A DNA stretch of 25,432 bases from CAZUDI01 sp964618975 (GCA_964618975.1 CAZUDI010000052.1:1-25432); one strand, 5' to 3'; positions 1-8,141 are shown, numbered from the stretch's first letter. The notes: generated from the sequence alone by a model not told the origin. Translations and numbers: made by a program.

Positions 1-47
1 TCGATCACGAGCGCTTCCTCCCAAAGATCATTGAGCGTGCCGTCCAT
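1..47 (-). CDS. Partial gene start, possibly DnaA N-terminus
   Basis: Only the first 15 codons are inside the window, reading MDGTLNDLWEEALVI. A strong ribosome binding site (GGAGG) lies about 5 bases upstream of the ATG, so this is very likely a true gene start. The pattern of a short acidic leader followed by LWxxAL resembles the start of the replication initiator DnaA, whose N-terminal domain often opens with a DLWxxxL segment. Fifteen residues are too few to be sure. The upstream spacer shows no clear DnaA boxes and the neighbours are not the usual origin genes (dnaN, gyrB, rpmH), so the name is a guess. That a gene starts here is fairly safe. Confidence 0.5.
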   Translation of the reverse strand, partial: MDGTLNDLWEEALVI

Positions 48-157
48 ACCCCTCCTTCTCCGTGTCTCGCAGACGATGAACCACCTGCTACAAGCTGATT
101 CATCTTGGCCCTTGCCTTATACCTAGCAGGCCCCAGGAAGCGCTGTCAATGACCATG

Positions 158-184
158 CCCCCCCGAGACGCGGCCGTTGGGGGG
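158..184. repeat. C-run/G-run inverted repeat
   Basis: A run of seven C (158-164) and a run of six G (179-184) can pair as a 6-bp GC-only stem around a 14-base loop. It lies between the left-edge gene and the palindrome at 203-224. There is no U-run on either side, so it is not a standard terminator. Confidence 0.3.
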
Positions 185-202
185 AGGGAGGAAAAGGCAA
201 TA

Positions 203-224
203 TGGTGGCACATACATGTCACCA
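203..224. promoter_or_regulatory. Operator-like imperfect palindrome
   Basis: The 22 bases have outer arms TGGTG and CACCA and matching inner positions (pattern TGGTGnCAnnTAnnTGnCACCA), giving 16 symmetric positions out of 22. The centre-to-centre spacing suits a dimeric HTH regulator. It lies about 155 bases upstream of the minus-strand gene start at 47. The bound protein is unknown. Confidence 0.3.
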
Positions 225-478
225 ATCATGGGTATGAGCCCCGGGGCAAACCCTGGATTCCCTCGACGCCGCACGTAGTAAGGGAATTCAATCCATAGCG
301 ATTGAAAGAACCCTCATGCCCGAAAGTCGAAGGAGCGCGCGTGAAATCCACGGCATTCTCTCTCCCTGGCGATCAATGATCCATGGTGGGCATCAACGGC
401 CCTGGCAGACACAGGACAATCCCTTTGGGCCACCTCTTTCATCGCCCCCAAATTGGTGTAGGAATCAGGAAAATCAGG

Positions 479-493
479 GCAACGGCCTGTTGC
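479..493 (-). terminator. Possible terminator after tRNA-Ala
   Basis: GCAAC and GTTGC form a perfect 5-bp stem with a 5-base loop. On the minus strand it is followed by CCTGATTTT. It begins 34 bases past the 3' end of tRNA-Ala. The stem is short and the T-run weak. Confidence 0.3.
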
Positions 494-526
494 GTAACTC
501 TTTGATATTATGGACATATAGAAGGA

Positions 527-601
527 TGGTGGAGAAGAGGGGATTTGAACCCCCGACCCCCGCGTTGCGAACGCGGTGCTCTCCCGCTGAGCTACTCCCC
601 C
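527..601 (-). tRNA. tRNA-Ala (CGC)
   Basis: On the minus strand the acceptor stem GGGGGAG pairs with CTTCTCC (two G-T pairs). The D arm is GCTC/GAGC, the anticodon stem is CCGCG/CGCGG with loop TTCGCAA, and the T loop is TTCAAAT. Anticodon CGC reads GCG alanine codons, fitting the GC-rich genome. The discriminator is A and the 3' CCA is encoded in the DNA, giving 75 bases in total. It lies 53 bases downstream of the tRNA nucleotidyltransferase gene on the same strand, so it may be read from that operon as well as from its own promoter. Confidence 0.95.
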
Positions 602-613
602 ACAGCAACCCGT

Positions 614-642
614 TTCCTACTAGAGTCTGGCGCGTTCGTCAA
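614..642 (-). promoter_or_regulatory. Candidate promoter for tRNA-Ala
   Basis: On the minus strand TTGACG (637-642) is followed after 17 bases by TAGGAA (614-619), a good -35 but a weak -10. The expected start at about 607 is 6 bases before the tRNA. The -35 sits in the loop of a small inverted repeat (GGCGC at 629-633 with GCGCC at 643-647) just past the stop of the upstream gene. Confidence 0.4.
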
Positions 643-654
643 GCGCCGCCTTTC

Positions 655-3297
655 TTATCCGGGCGATTTCGCGCTGCCCCCCCCCGTCATCAGGAACTCC
701 CGCGCAAAGGCCAGGGCCTCGGAGAAGTCCCGGATCTCGCCGTTGAGGCCCTTTTCACGGATGCTCTTCAGGCAGTCCCCCAGGAAACGCCCCTGCCTGA
801 AGCCGATGGCTATGAGGTCCTGCCCGGTCACGGGCGGCCGGTAGTGCCGCCAGGTCGTGACGTAGGAGGAGATCTTCTCCTTGACCTCCCGGCTGCGGGT
901 CTTGGACATGGCGAAAAGGATCACCTCCAGGGAAGCCCCCTCGATGGTCTGCACGACCCAGGCGGGTACCTTGTCCTGTTTCGTGGCAAATGCCTTGAGG
1001 ATCTCATTCACGCCGTCCTTGGCGGCCAGCATGCGACGGATTTCGTTGTCGCTCAGGCCCAGGCTCGCACCGATGGCGATAATCTTCTTGGGCTTGAGGT
1101 GATCGATCAGGGCCAGCAGATAGAGAAACCACACGCTCAGGCGTTCGTGCGTATACAGGAGCGAAAACCACAGGACGGTCTCCCGCACCCGGGCGAAGGT
1201 ATCCCTCACCCCGGGGGAAAAGCTCAGGTCGGGGTGGATGGCCTCGAGCACCCCGAGATCGCGCAGGCGCTCCATGCCCGGCGAGGGATCCTCTTCCGAG
1301 AGGAGCTGCACCATCTCGTGCGAGATCCTCCTCCCGGGAATACCCTTGAGAAATCCGGCCTTCACCGCCGAGTGCACCAGGGAGAGCGTCTGCTTGCCCA
1401 GGGAAAAGCCGTAACGCTGCTCGAAGCGCACGGCCCTCAGGATACGCGAAGGATCCTCCACGAAACTCAGGGAGTGCAGCACGCGCACCTTCTTTTCCTT
1501 GATATCCCTGAGCGCCCCGAAAAAATCGATGAGCTGTCCGAATCGGGGCGGGTTGAGGGCGATGGCCATGGTATTGATGGTGAAATCCCGCCGGTAAAGA
1601 TCGAGCTTGAGGGTCGATTCCTCCACCACGGGAAAGCCCCCGGGGGCCTTGTAGTATTCCACGCGGGCCGTGGCCACGTCGATGTGCCTTCCGTCGCCCA
1701 GGGTGAGCACCGCCGTCTTGTACTTATCATGCGCCGCGACCCTGGCCGCGATGCCTTCGGCAAAGGATCGCGCGAAGCGGATGCCGTCGCCCTCGACCAC
1801 CAGATCCACATCCAGGTTGTCGATCCTCAGAAACATGTCGCGCACGATGCCGCCCACCAGAAATATCCGAAAGCCCATGGACTCGGCCAGCTCTCCGGCC
1901 CGATGCAGCAGCCGGCAGAAGTCGTCCGGCAGGCGTTCCCGCAACAGGGTCTTGACCACCTTGCCCGGGGCGTCCTTCTGATCAAGACGCTCGATGGTGG
2001 CCATCTTGGCGTGCATGACCAGCATCAGATCCGTGCGGGTGATGACGCCCACGGGCCGGTCGTCCTCCACTACGGGCAGCAGCCTCTGGCTGCCGTCGAT
2101 GATCAGGGCCCTGATCTCCGAGATAGGGGCCTCGCCGTGCACCGTGCGGATATCCCGGATCATGTAGTCCTTGACCGGGGCCCTGCCCAGCCCGTGCCCC
2201 TGCGCCCGGGAGACCACCTGTCGGGTAACCAGCCCCACGACCCGTCCATCCCGGGCCTGTACCAGGGCGGCATTGATATGGTAGCGGTTGAGCAACACGC
2301 TCGCCTCGTCGATCGTGGCCTGCATGCCCAGGGCCTTGACCGGGAAGGTCATGATGTCACGGGCCGTGATCCGTGGACGCGCCTCCTTGCGGATGGCCTG
2401 GACAAGCTGGGCCTTGACATTCTCCAGCGCGAGCCCCTTGATGGAGGCCGCGGCGGCAGAAGGGTGCCCGCCGCCGCCGAAGTGCGCCACCACCTGGGAG
2501 GCATCGATCTGCGGCAGGGCGCTGCGGGCCACCAGGTAGACCCGTTCTCCCATGCGGGCACAGGCGAACAGGGCGTCCGCCGCATACATGCCGCCGATCT
2601 TGTGCACAAGCATGGCGAAATCCTCCACGTAGTGGGTGGCCTCGCAGGTGGTGATGAGGATGTCGCTGCCGCCGATGCTCATGGTGGCGACATTCCTGAT
2701 CATCTGATCGAGCAGCCCCACCTGCTCGGGGTTGAGCTCGCGGGAGATGCTCCGCGCCACCTCCTTAAGGTCGGCGCCCCACGTTATGAGCTGGGCCAGC
2801 GCGGTACAGTCTTCCGGACGGGTGGAGGGGAAGAGCAGACACCCGGTGTCCTCGTATATCCCTAAGGCCATGACCGTGGCCAGATCCGCCGGGGGAGGGA
2901 TGTCCCTCTGCCGCAGGAGCTCCACCATGAGGGCCACATTCGACCCCAGTTCCCGGCTGTGTATCTCGTGTCCGGTGATGTCGTCGGCAGATGCGGGATG
3001 GTGATCGTAGATATGGACCTCCACCCCGGCGCGCTCGATCACCTGGGCAAAGGGCCCGATGCGCGAGAGCTGTCGGGTATCCACGATGATGAGCCGGGTG
3101 ATTTGTTCTAAGGCCAGGTTCTTGAGCTTAACGATGTCCGCGGTAACGTTCGGTGCGGCATGCTCCAGGTACTGACGCAACCCCTTCTCCTGCGCCCCGG
3201 GGAAGACCAGCTTTGCCTCGGGATAAAGCAGGCGTGCGGCGATCATGGAGGCGAACGCATCGAAATCCGCCTGGATATGTGAGGTGATGACCTCCAT
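655..3297 (-). CDS. cca: DHH-CBS-poly(A) polymerase fusion, A-adding tRNA nucleotidyltransferase
   Basis: This 880-aa protein likely completes or repairs the tRNA 3' end. Residues 1 to about 300 form a DHH/DHHA1 phosphoesterase module: DFDAF near residue 11, IIVDTR near 70, DHHP near 98, and a C-terminal GGGGHPSAAA. Two CBS domains cover about 309-425. The class II nucleotidyltransferase head follows, with GGIVRD near 482 and the metal-binding DVD near 495, then the RNA-binding region. This DHH-CBS-nucleotidyltransferase order and length match the A-adding enzymes of Aquifex and many Deltaproteobacteria, which add only the last A and need a separate CC-adding enzyme. No such partner is in this window. 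The ATG is 3 bases after the xerD stop, with no strong ribosome binding site, suggesting translational coupling. The role of the DHH module is not shown here; nuclease or phosphatase activity is plausible. Confidence 0.9.
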   Translation of the reverse strand: MEVITSHIQADFDAFASMIAARLLYPEAKLVFPGAQEKGLRQYLEHAAPNVTADIVKLKNLALEQITRLIIVDTRQLSRIGPFAQVIERAGVEVHIYDHHPASADDITGHEIHSRELGSNVALMVELLRQRDIPPPADLATVMALGIYEDTGCLLFPSTRPEDCTALAQLITWGADLKEVARSISRELNPEQVGLLDQMIRNVATMSIGGSDILITTCEATHYVEDFAMLVHKIGGMYAADALFACARMGERVYLVARSALPQIDASQVVAHFGGGGHPSAAAASIKGLALENVKAQLVQAIRKEARPRITARDIMTFPVKALGMQATIDEASVLLNRYHINAALVQARDGRVVGLVTRQVVSRAQGHGLGRAPVKDYMIRDIRTVHGEAPISEIRALIIDGSQRLLPVVEDDRPVGVITRTDLMLVMHAKMATIERLDQKDAPGKVVKTLLRERLPDDFCRLLHRAGELAESMGFRIFLVGGIVRDMFLRIDNLDVDLVVEGDGIRFARSFAEGIAARVAAHDKYKTAVLTLGDGRHIDVATARVEYYKAPGGFPVVEESTLKLDLYRRDFTINTMAIALNPPRFGQLIDFFGALRDIKEKKVRVLHSLSFVEDPSRILRAVRFEQRYGFSLGKQTLSLVHSAVKAGFLKGIPGRRISHEMVQLLSEEDPSPGMERLRDLGVLEAIHPDLSFSPGVRDTFARVRETVLWFSLLYTHERLSVWFLYLLALIDHLKPKKIIAIGASLGLSDNEIRRMLAAKDGVNEILKAFATKQDKVPAWVVQTIEGASLEVILFAMSKTRSREVKEKISSYVTTWRHYRPPVTGQDLIAIGFRQGRFLGDCLKSIREKGLNGEIRDFSEALAFAREFLMTGGGSAKSPG

Positions 3298-3300
3298 GGC

Positions 3301-4185
3301 TCATGCCCGCGGATGGTAACGCTCATGAATCAGTTTGAGCCGCTGGGAGGAGACATGGGTGTAGATCTGGGTGGTGGAGATGTCCGCATGCCCGAGCATC
3401 ATCTGGACGGCCCTCAGATCGGCCCCGCCCGTGAGGAGGTGGGTAGCGAAGGAATGCCTGAGGGTGTGGGGTGAGATGGATTTGGCGATGCCGGCCAGGT
3501 GCGCATAGCGCTTGATGAGATGCCACATGTTCTGGCGGGACATGGCCTCGCCCCGGTTCGAACAGAACAGGGCCTCCGTGGGCCCCCGCACGAGGTGCAC
3601 GCGGGCCTCCCGGATGTAGCGCCGCACCCACCCGGCGGCGCGTTCCCCCAGGGGAACCAGGCGTTCCTTGTCTCCCTTGCCCCGAGTGATCACGTACCCG
3701 ACATCCGTATTGACGTTATGCATCTTGAGCCCCACCAATTCCGAGACCCTCAACCCTGTGGCGTAGAGGATCTCGATCATGGTCTTGTCCCTCAGCCCCA
3801 GAAAGGTCCCGGTGTCCGGGGCCACAAGCAGCCGGTCCACTTCGGCCACACTCAGTACCTCGGGCAGGTATTGGGGCGTCTTGGGGCGCAGGAGGTCTCG
3901 GGCCGGGTCCCTTTCCAGAATCCCTTCGGAGAGCAGGAAGCGGTAAAACTGCCGCACGGTGGTGAGCCGCCGCCGGATCGAGCTGCCCTTGAGCCCCTGG
4001 CCTCTCAGGTCCGAGGAAAAGCGCTCCAGGTCGGCGCCATCCACCGCCTCCACCCCGAGGCCCTCCTCGCTAAGCCAGCCGAGATACCGTTGCAGGTCGG
4101 TGGCATAAGCCGTGAGCGTGTTTTCCGGCGCCGAGCGCTCGGCCACCAGATACTCTATAAAGGCATCCAGATAGGCCTGGTTCAT
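3301..4185 (-). CDS. xerD: Site-specific tyrosine recombinase XerD
   Basis: XerD, with XerC, resolves chromosome dimers at dif during division. The 294-aa length is normal. The SAM-like N-terminal DNA-binding domain covers about 1-90 and the catalytic domain the rest. All active-site residues are visible: R146 (ATGLRVSEL), K170 (TRGKGDKER), H240 and R243 (HTLRHSFATHLL), H266 (LGHADIS) and nucleophile Y275 (TQIYTHV). Its ATG overlaps the TGA of the SPOR gene (ATGA), and cca follows after 3 bases, so it sits inside a cell-envelope/division operon. XerC is the main alternative name. The N-terminal sequence and the HTLRHSFATHLL context look more like XerD, but the two are hard to separate by eye. 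Confidence 0.88.
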   Translation of the reverse strand: MNQAYLDAFIEYLVAERSAPENTLTAYATDLQRYLGWLSEEGLGVEAVDGADLERFSSDLRGQGLKGSSIRRRLTTVRQFYRFLLSEGILERDPARDLLRPKTPQYLPEVLSVAEVDRLLVAPDTGTFLGLRDKTMIEILYATGLRVSELVGLKMHNVNTDVGYVITRGKGDKERLVPLGERAAGWVRRYIREARVHLVRGPTEALFCSNRGEAMSRQNMWHLIKRYAHLAGIAKSISPHTLRHSFATHLLTGGADLRAVQMMLGHADISTTQIYTHVSSQRLKLIHERYHPRA

Positions 4186-4793
4186 CGCTTGGAGATCGAG
4201 GCCTTAAGCCCCAGCGCGCGCAGATCTTCCTGGATGGGCTGCGCGCTGTCCATGTCGGGGTAGGCCCCCACCAGCAGACGGAAACACATCCCGGACTCGC
4301 GCACCACATAGGGGATGATCCCCAGGCCCATAAGCCGCATCTGCTCCTTGCGGGCCTCGCCCTCCTCGGCAAACATACCCAGCTCTACGGCATAGGGAAC
4401 GGCCCCTCCCACAAAGGCGCCCTTGTCGATGCTCCCCGAGCCCTGGAGCGATCTCAGGCGGAGGACCGCATCCTTGATAGAGACGAACAGGCCGTAGTCC
4501 AGTCGGTACCACACCCCGGAATCGCCCAGATTGATCTTGGTGATGAAAAGCGGTTCCTGTTCAAGCTCAAGCATTTCCCTTTCCCTGAGGGCGTCCTCCG
4601 GCGCCTGCCAGGAAGAGAGGTGGATGGTGTACGGATAGAAATCCTCTTTCTTGCAGTCCCGTACCACGGCGGGGGTCTCCAGGAGAGGTACGGTCCGATG
4701 GATCTCCTTGGTCACCACATTGCTCAACCCGAAATCCGCCCACAGGGGAGAGGCTGCCAGCGCCAGCATGAGGGCCAGGATTCCTATTTTCAT
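4182..4793 (-). CDS. Secreted protein with two SPOR-like domains
   Basis: This 203-aa protein starts with a signal peptide (MKIGILALMLALAASPLWA), so it is exported, with no lipobox cysteine. Residues about 53-118 (YTIHLSSW to LRSL) and about 133-201 (YAVELGMF to LKASIS) each follow the SPOR pattern of a beta-alpha-beta repeat, with a WYRL or FRLLVG core strand. SPOR domains bind glycan strands stripped of their peptides at the septum. The gene directly upstream encodes an amidase that makes such strands, and the two overlap by ATGA. The pairing suggests a septal glycan sensor or amidase partner; this is inference. The SPOR match is by pattern, not by search, and two copies in such a small protein is uncommon. 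Confidence 0.7.
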   Translation of the reverse strand: MKIGILALMLALAASPLWADFGLSNVVTKEIHRTVPLLETPAVVRDCKKEDFYPYTIHLSSWQAPEDALREREMLELEQEPLFITKINLGDSGVWYRLDYGLFVSIKDAVLRLRSLQGSGSIDKGAFVGGAVPYAVELGMFAEEGEARKEQMRLMGLGIIPYVVRESGMCFRLLVGAYPDMDSAQPIQEDLRALGLKASISKR

Positions 4794-6472
4794 TGTTTCC
4801 TCCCATAATATGCATAGGTCGTATTCGTGATATACGTATTGATTCCCTTGGCGATCCCCTCCACCAGGGTCTGTTGGTAGGTGGAGCGTCTCAAGAGGGT
4901 GCAGTCATTCGTGTTGGTGATGAAGCCCATCTCCAGGAGGATGGACGGCATCTGCGCCCCGAGGAGGACATAGAACGGTGCCTGTTTGACGCCCAGATCC
5001 CGCCCCCGATAGCCGATATGTGTCACGGAGCCCATGAGATTCTTCTGCACGCAGGAGGCGAAACGCGAGGACTCGTTGATCTTGGAGTTGAGCATGAGGT
5101 CGTTCAGGATCAACTGCAGATCGCTGAGCGACTTCTGGGTGGTCGCGTTTTCCCGGGCCGCCACCTGGATGGACGAGGCATCCGTGGTAAGATTGAGGAA
5201 ATATGTCTCGATCCCCCGCACGGAGCGGTTCTCGTTGGCGTTGACGTGCAGGGAGAGGAACAGGTCCGCCTTCTTGCGATTGGCGACCGCCGTGCGCTCC
5301 TCCAGGGTCATGAAGACGTCCCTATCGCGCGTGAGGAAGACCTCGAAACCCTCCAGTTGCAGGCGCTTCGCCAGGATCTTGGCCACTTCCAGGGTGAGAT
5401 GCTTTTCCAGTATCCCTCCCGGCCCGACGGCGCCCGGATCCTTGCCCCCATGACCAGGGTCAATGACGATGCGCGAAACCTTCAGGGCCAGCTGCCGGGC
5501 GATGGAGGGCACATCCTGAGGCATGCGGGAGTGACTGCCGGGCTTCACGGAGGTGATGCCGTTGGCAGGGGCCTTGTGGTGTTTGTCGGCAAAATCCCTG
5601 TCTGCACTCACGTCCACCACGATGCGCGCCGGATTGCTCAGGGGGAAGGCATTGTAGTACGACTTACTCGAGAGGTCGAGCACCACCCTTACCTTGTCCT
5701 TCTGATTCTGGGAGATACGCATATAGGAGAGGATGCCGTCATTCACCTCATATTTATAGGGCAGCTTGGGAGGGGTCCGGGCGTTGCTCACATCCACCAC
5801 CACCCGGTACGGTCGTTTGGCCGCCGGATCGGACGGCAGGATAAAGGTCTCGAAAGGCGCCTCCCTCCCCATGTCGATCACCACCCGCGTATATTCCTTG
5901 TTGGACCACTGCCTTACGCCCGTGACCAGGGTCAGCCCCTCGCTGACGTGGCTAGGCCCCTGGTCCAGGTGGAGGGCGTTCAGGCCTTCCCGCGCCCGCT
6001 GCGCCATATCGCCTGAGGCAAAGGCGGTGATAATCCGGCGGTAGAGCTCATTGGCCCTGTCGGGTTTTTTAAGCCGGCGCTCATAGATTCGCCCTGCCTT
6101 GTAGAGGCCGTCATCGGCTAGGGAGCTCTCGGGGTAACGTAGTGCAACGGCCTCGTAGGCGTTAACCGCCTGTTCGAGATCGGCGGTTCTGCCCGAATAG
6201 CCGAAGAGCTGCTCGTAAAGCTTGCCCTTCATATACACCGCCCTGGGTGCGAACGGTGATCGGGGATAGGTCTGCTGCACCTCGGAATACAGGCGGATTA
6301 CCTTGATCCAGTTGGTGCGGCTGGAACGTTTTTTGGCGTCCCGGGATAGCTCCACATAGGCCGCATTGGCGTCCTGAAAGGCCTCGGCCTCACTACGGGC
6401 CGCGCTCAGTGCGTCTGCGGCACATAATATGACCAGTATGGCAGGGACAAGCACGGCCCCGAATTGTTTCAT
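4790..6472 (-). CDS. N-acetylmuramoyl-L-alanine amidase with TPR and AMIN domains
   Basis: This enzyme cleaves the bond between MurNAc and the stem peptide in periplasmic peptidoglycan, usually for daughter-cell separation. Start MKQFGAVLVPAILVILC gives a 560-aa preprotein with a clear signal peptide. Residues about 30-165 hold TPR-like helical repeats (AxxAYExVxxRYPxSxxADDxLYKxG). About 180-290 is an AMIN region that targets septal wall (two TRVVIDM/VRVVLDL strands). The Amidase_3 domain carries zinc ligands H341 (DPGHGGKD), E356 and H409 (SLHVNA), and catalytic E514 (LLEMGF). An in-frame TTG start at 6541 would add an unconvincing leader ahead of the signal peptide, and an ATG at 6484 is also possible. 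The TPR extension ahead of AMIN resembles deltaproteobacterial AmiC-type proteins. It follows coaX by about 70 bases. Confidence 0.88.
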   Translation of the reverse strand: MKQFGAVLVPAILVILCAADALSAARSEAEAFQDANAAYVELSRDAKKRSSRTNWIKVIRLYSEVQQTYPRSPFAPRAVYMKGKLYEQLFGYSGRTADLEQAVNAYEAVALRYPESSLADDGLYKAGRIYERRLKKPDRANELYRRIITAFASGDMAQRAREGLNALHLDQGPSHVSEGLTLVTGVRQWSNKEYTRVVIDMGREAPFETFILPSDPAAKRPYRVVVDVSNARTPPKLPYKYEVNDGILSYMRISQNQKDKVRVVLDLSSKSYYNAFPLSNPARIVVDVSADRDFADKHHKAPANGITSVKPGSHSRMPQDVPSIARQLALKVSRIVIDPGHGGKDPGAVGPGGILEKHLTLEVAKILAKRLQLEGFEVFLTRDRDVFMTLEERTAVANRKKADLFLSLHVNANENRSVRGIETYFLNLTTDASSIQVAARENATTQKSLSDLQLILNDLMLNSKINESSRFASCVQKNLMGSVTHIGYRGRDLGVKQAPFYVLLGAQMPSILLEMGFITNTNDCTLLRRSTYQQTLVEGIAKGINTYITNTTYAYYGRKQ

Positions 6473-6543
6473 GACCCGTTGCATCCCCTTTATTCTACAG
6501 AATATCCCCCAGGAAGACAACATCCCTTGAGAATAATGCAAAT

Positions 6544-7299
6544 CTAATGCCGGTTGATTTCACAGATAAGGCGCAGACCCTTCAACGTAAGGTCCGGGTC
6601 AAACCGATAGCGGGGGGGCACCAGCGACAGGACGACATTCGCCAGCCCGCCCGTGATGACGACATCCGGGACACTGCCCTGCTCACGTCCCATCATCAGC
6701 ACCATCTCCTCCACCATGGCGACATGGCCGCACACAATGCCGGAGCGCAGGGAGGCGTACGTGGAGCGGCCGATGACCTCCTCCGGGGCACTGATCTCGA
6801 TCTCTGGCAGGGACGGGGCCTTGTGCCGCAGCCCGGCGTAGGCGCTCGCGATCCCCGGCGCGATGGCACCGCCCAGATACTCCCCGCGGCCGGTCAGATA
6901 ATCGATGGTGGTGGCCGTGCCCATATCGATAACGATCTGGGGTGTGTCGTTTCTGCAATAGAGGTGAAAGGCCGCCGCAACATTTATCAGGCGGTCGATC
7001 CCCAGGGTAGCGTTCGTCTGGTAGCGATTGACGATCCCCATGGGGGTGTCCGTCTGCACCTGCAGGACCGAGAGCATTCCCGTGCGCCCGAGATCACGCA
7101 CGATCACGTCGGTGGCGTCCCTGCGCACACTGGCAAGCACCACCTCGTCCATCTGCGAACGGATGGAATCCGGAATCTCACTCCAGAACGAAGCCCTCTC
7201 CACACAGGCATTCGTCACCAGACGAAAGGTTTGCCGGATGACCGCGCCCTCGAAGACGGCGCACGTGATGTGCGTATTCCCGACATCAATGGCCAGCAT
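6544..7299 (-). CDS. coaX: Type III pantothenate kinase
   Basis: CoaX phosphorylates pantothenate in the first step of coenzyme A synthesis, in the cytoplasm. The 251-aa length is normal. Motifs of the ASKHA-fold family are intact: phosphate-binding DVGNTH (5-10), LGIDRL with catalytic D102, and DMGTATTID (125-133). The ITGG segment lies near the C-terminus. Type III enzymes resist feedback by CoA and depend on a monovalent cation; this is family knowledge. The ATG is preceded by AAAGGCGG. Upstream, 43 bases separate it from the cyclase gene on the same strand, and that gap holds a GC stem (7320-7340), so a break between the two units is possible. The usual partner birA is not adjacent. Confidence 0.95.
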   Translation of the reverse strand: MLAIDVGNTHITCAVFEGAVIRQTFRLVTNACVERASFWSEIPDSIRSQMDEVVLASVRRDATDVIVRDLGRTGMLSVLQVQTDTPMGIVNRYQTNATLGIDRLINVAAAFHLYCRNDTPQIVIDMGTATTIDYLTGRGEYLGGAIAPGIASAYAGLRHKAPSLPEIEISAPEEVIGRSTYASLRSGIVCGHVAMVEEMVLMMGREQGSVPDVVITGGLANVVLSLVPPRYRFDPDLTLKGLRLICEINRH

Positions 7300-7342
7300 A
7301 ACCGCCTTTTAGAGCAAAGCGCGCCCGGGAATCAAGCGCGAA

Positions 7343-8122
7343 TCACGCCCCGGTGATCTCGGCCACCGCCCGGATCCAACCGGCGCTGGCGCCCTTGATC
7401 TTGATGGGAAAGCCGTAGAAGGTGAATCCCGTGGCCGGGAGCTGTTCCAGGTTGGTGAGCTTCTCGATCTGGAAGTAGCCCCTCTCGATGCCGGCGAAAT
7501 GCCCCTCCCACACGCACGCGGCATCACCGCTTTGGGCGAAGTCCCGGGCCTGGAAGGACAGCGGCCGGTCCCAACTCCAGGCATCGGTGCCCACGACATG
7601 CACCCCCTGCGCCACCAGCCACAGGGTGGCCTCCCTGCCGAACCCGCAGCCCTTGACGAGGTAGTCCGCGCTACCCCAGTATGCCGAAGCCCCGGTGTGG
7701 GCCAGAAAGATGTCGCCCTCCTTGAGACGGTATCCGATCTTATCGAGCCTTTCACGGATATCGTCCGGGGTAACGTTGTAGCCGTCGGGCTTGTCTTGCA
7801 GATCGATCTTCACGCCGTCACCCACAGCCCACTCGAGGGGGAACTGGTCGATGGTCATAGCCGGCTTACCCCCATCCTGGGTGGGGTGGTAGTGCCAGGG
7901 GGCATCCATGTGCGTGCCGGCATGGGTCGAGACCTCGAGGAATTCCACCGCCCAGCCGAGCCCCTGGGGGAGATCCTCGTCCTTCAGCCCGGGGTAGAAA
8001 CCCTTCATGCTCTCGCTGCCCAACCGGTGGTCGATATAGGTGATCTTGGGAATCATCATGGGTGGATCACTGGGCAGCCCCCCCTCCACACTCACGGAAA
8101 GATCGATGAATCTTCTGGCCAT
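7343..8122 (-). CDS. Cyclase-family metal hydrolase (kynurenine formamidase-like)
   Basis: The 259-aa protein belongs to the cyclase superfamily, whose members bind zinc or manganese and include kynurenine formamidase and some isatin hydrolases. The signature HAGTHMDAP is present (H67, H71, D73), preceded by the typical RFIDLSVSVEGGLPSDP start. The chosen ATG has an excellent ribosome binding site (AGGAGG about 7 bases upstream); a longer reading frame starting at 8176 lacks this and would overlap the upstream gene. It lies 19 bases after the transglutaminase-like gene, so the two are surely co-transcribed. Substrate cannot be read from the sequence. No tryptophan-degradation gene is nearby, so the kynurenine label should not be taken as function. 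Confidence 0.8.
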   Translation of the reverse strand: MARRFIDLSVSVEGGLPSDPPMMIPKITYIDHRLGSESMKGFYPGLKDEDLPQGLGWAVEFLEVSTHAGTHMDAPWHYHPTQDGGKPAMTIDQFPLEWAVGDGVKIDLQDKPDGYNVTPDDIRERLDKIGYRLKEGDIFLAHTGASAYWGSADYLVKGCGFGREATLWLVAQGVHVVGTDAWSWDRPLSFQARDFAQSGDAACVWEGHFAGIERGYFQIEKLTNLEQLPATGFTFYGFPIKIKGASAGWIRAVAEITGA

Positions 8123-8141
8123 CGCACACCTCCTGGCTGCA

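Larger units (their letters stand above)
48..526. other. Gene-poor spacer, 479 bases
   Basis: No convincing gene is seen. The stretch contains a C-run/G-run inverted repeat (158-184), an imperfect 22-base palindrome (203-224), a perfect GCCCCGGGGC palindrome (238-247) and a small hairpin after tRNA-Ala (479-493). On the minus strand TTGACA (144-149) faces TATAAG (116-121), but the 22-base gap is too long for a normal sigma-70 promoter. It probably holds the control region of the gene that starts at 47. Confidence 0.5.

Noticed and set aside
116..149. Minus-strand TTGACA and TATAAG as a promoter for the left-edge gene
   Set aside because: The spacing is 22 bases, too long for sigma-70, and no better -10 lies at 16-18 bases.
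314..517. A 67-codon minus-strand frame just after tRNA-Ala
   Set aside because: It has no ribosome binding site, little codon bias, and its start lies 10 bases beyond the tRNA end inside a likely terminator region.
48..526. Replication origin
   Set aside because: No TTATCCACA-type DnaA boxes or AT-rich unwinding element is visible, and the right-hand neighbours are not origin genes. Kept only as a remote possibility tied to the edge gene.
316..2865. An 849-codon plus-strand open frame
   Set aside because: It is antisense to the cca fusion gene, whose minus-strand frame has full domain motifs. The plus frame has low-complexity composition with no family motifs and also crosses the tRNA-Ala gene.
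6473..6541. Longer amidase start (TTG at 6541)
   Set aside because: It would place 23 extra residues before a clear signal peptide. The ATG at 6472 gives a standard one; the ATG at 6484 has the purine run directly against it, leaving no spacing.
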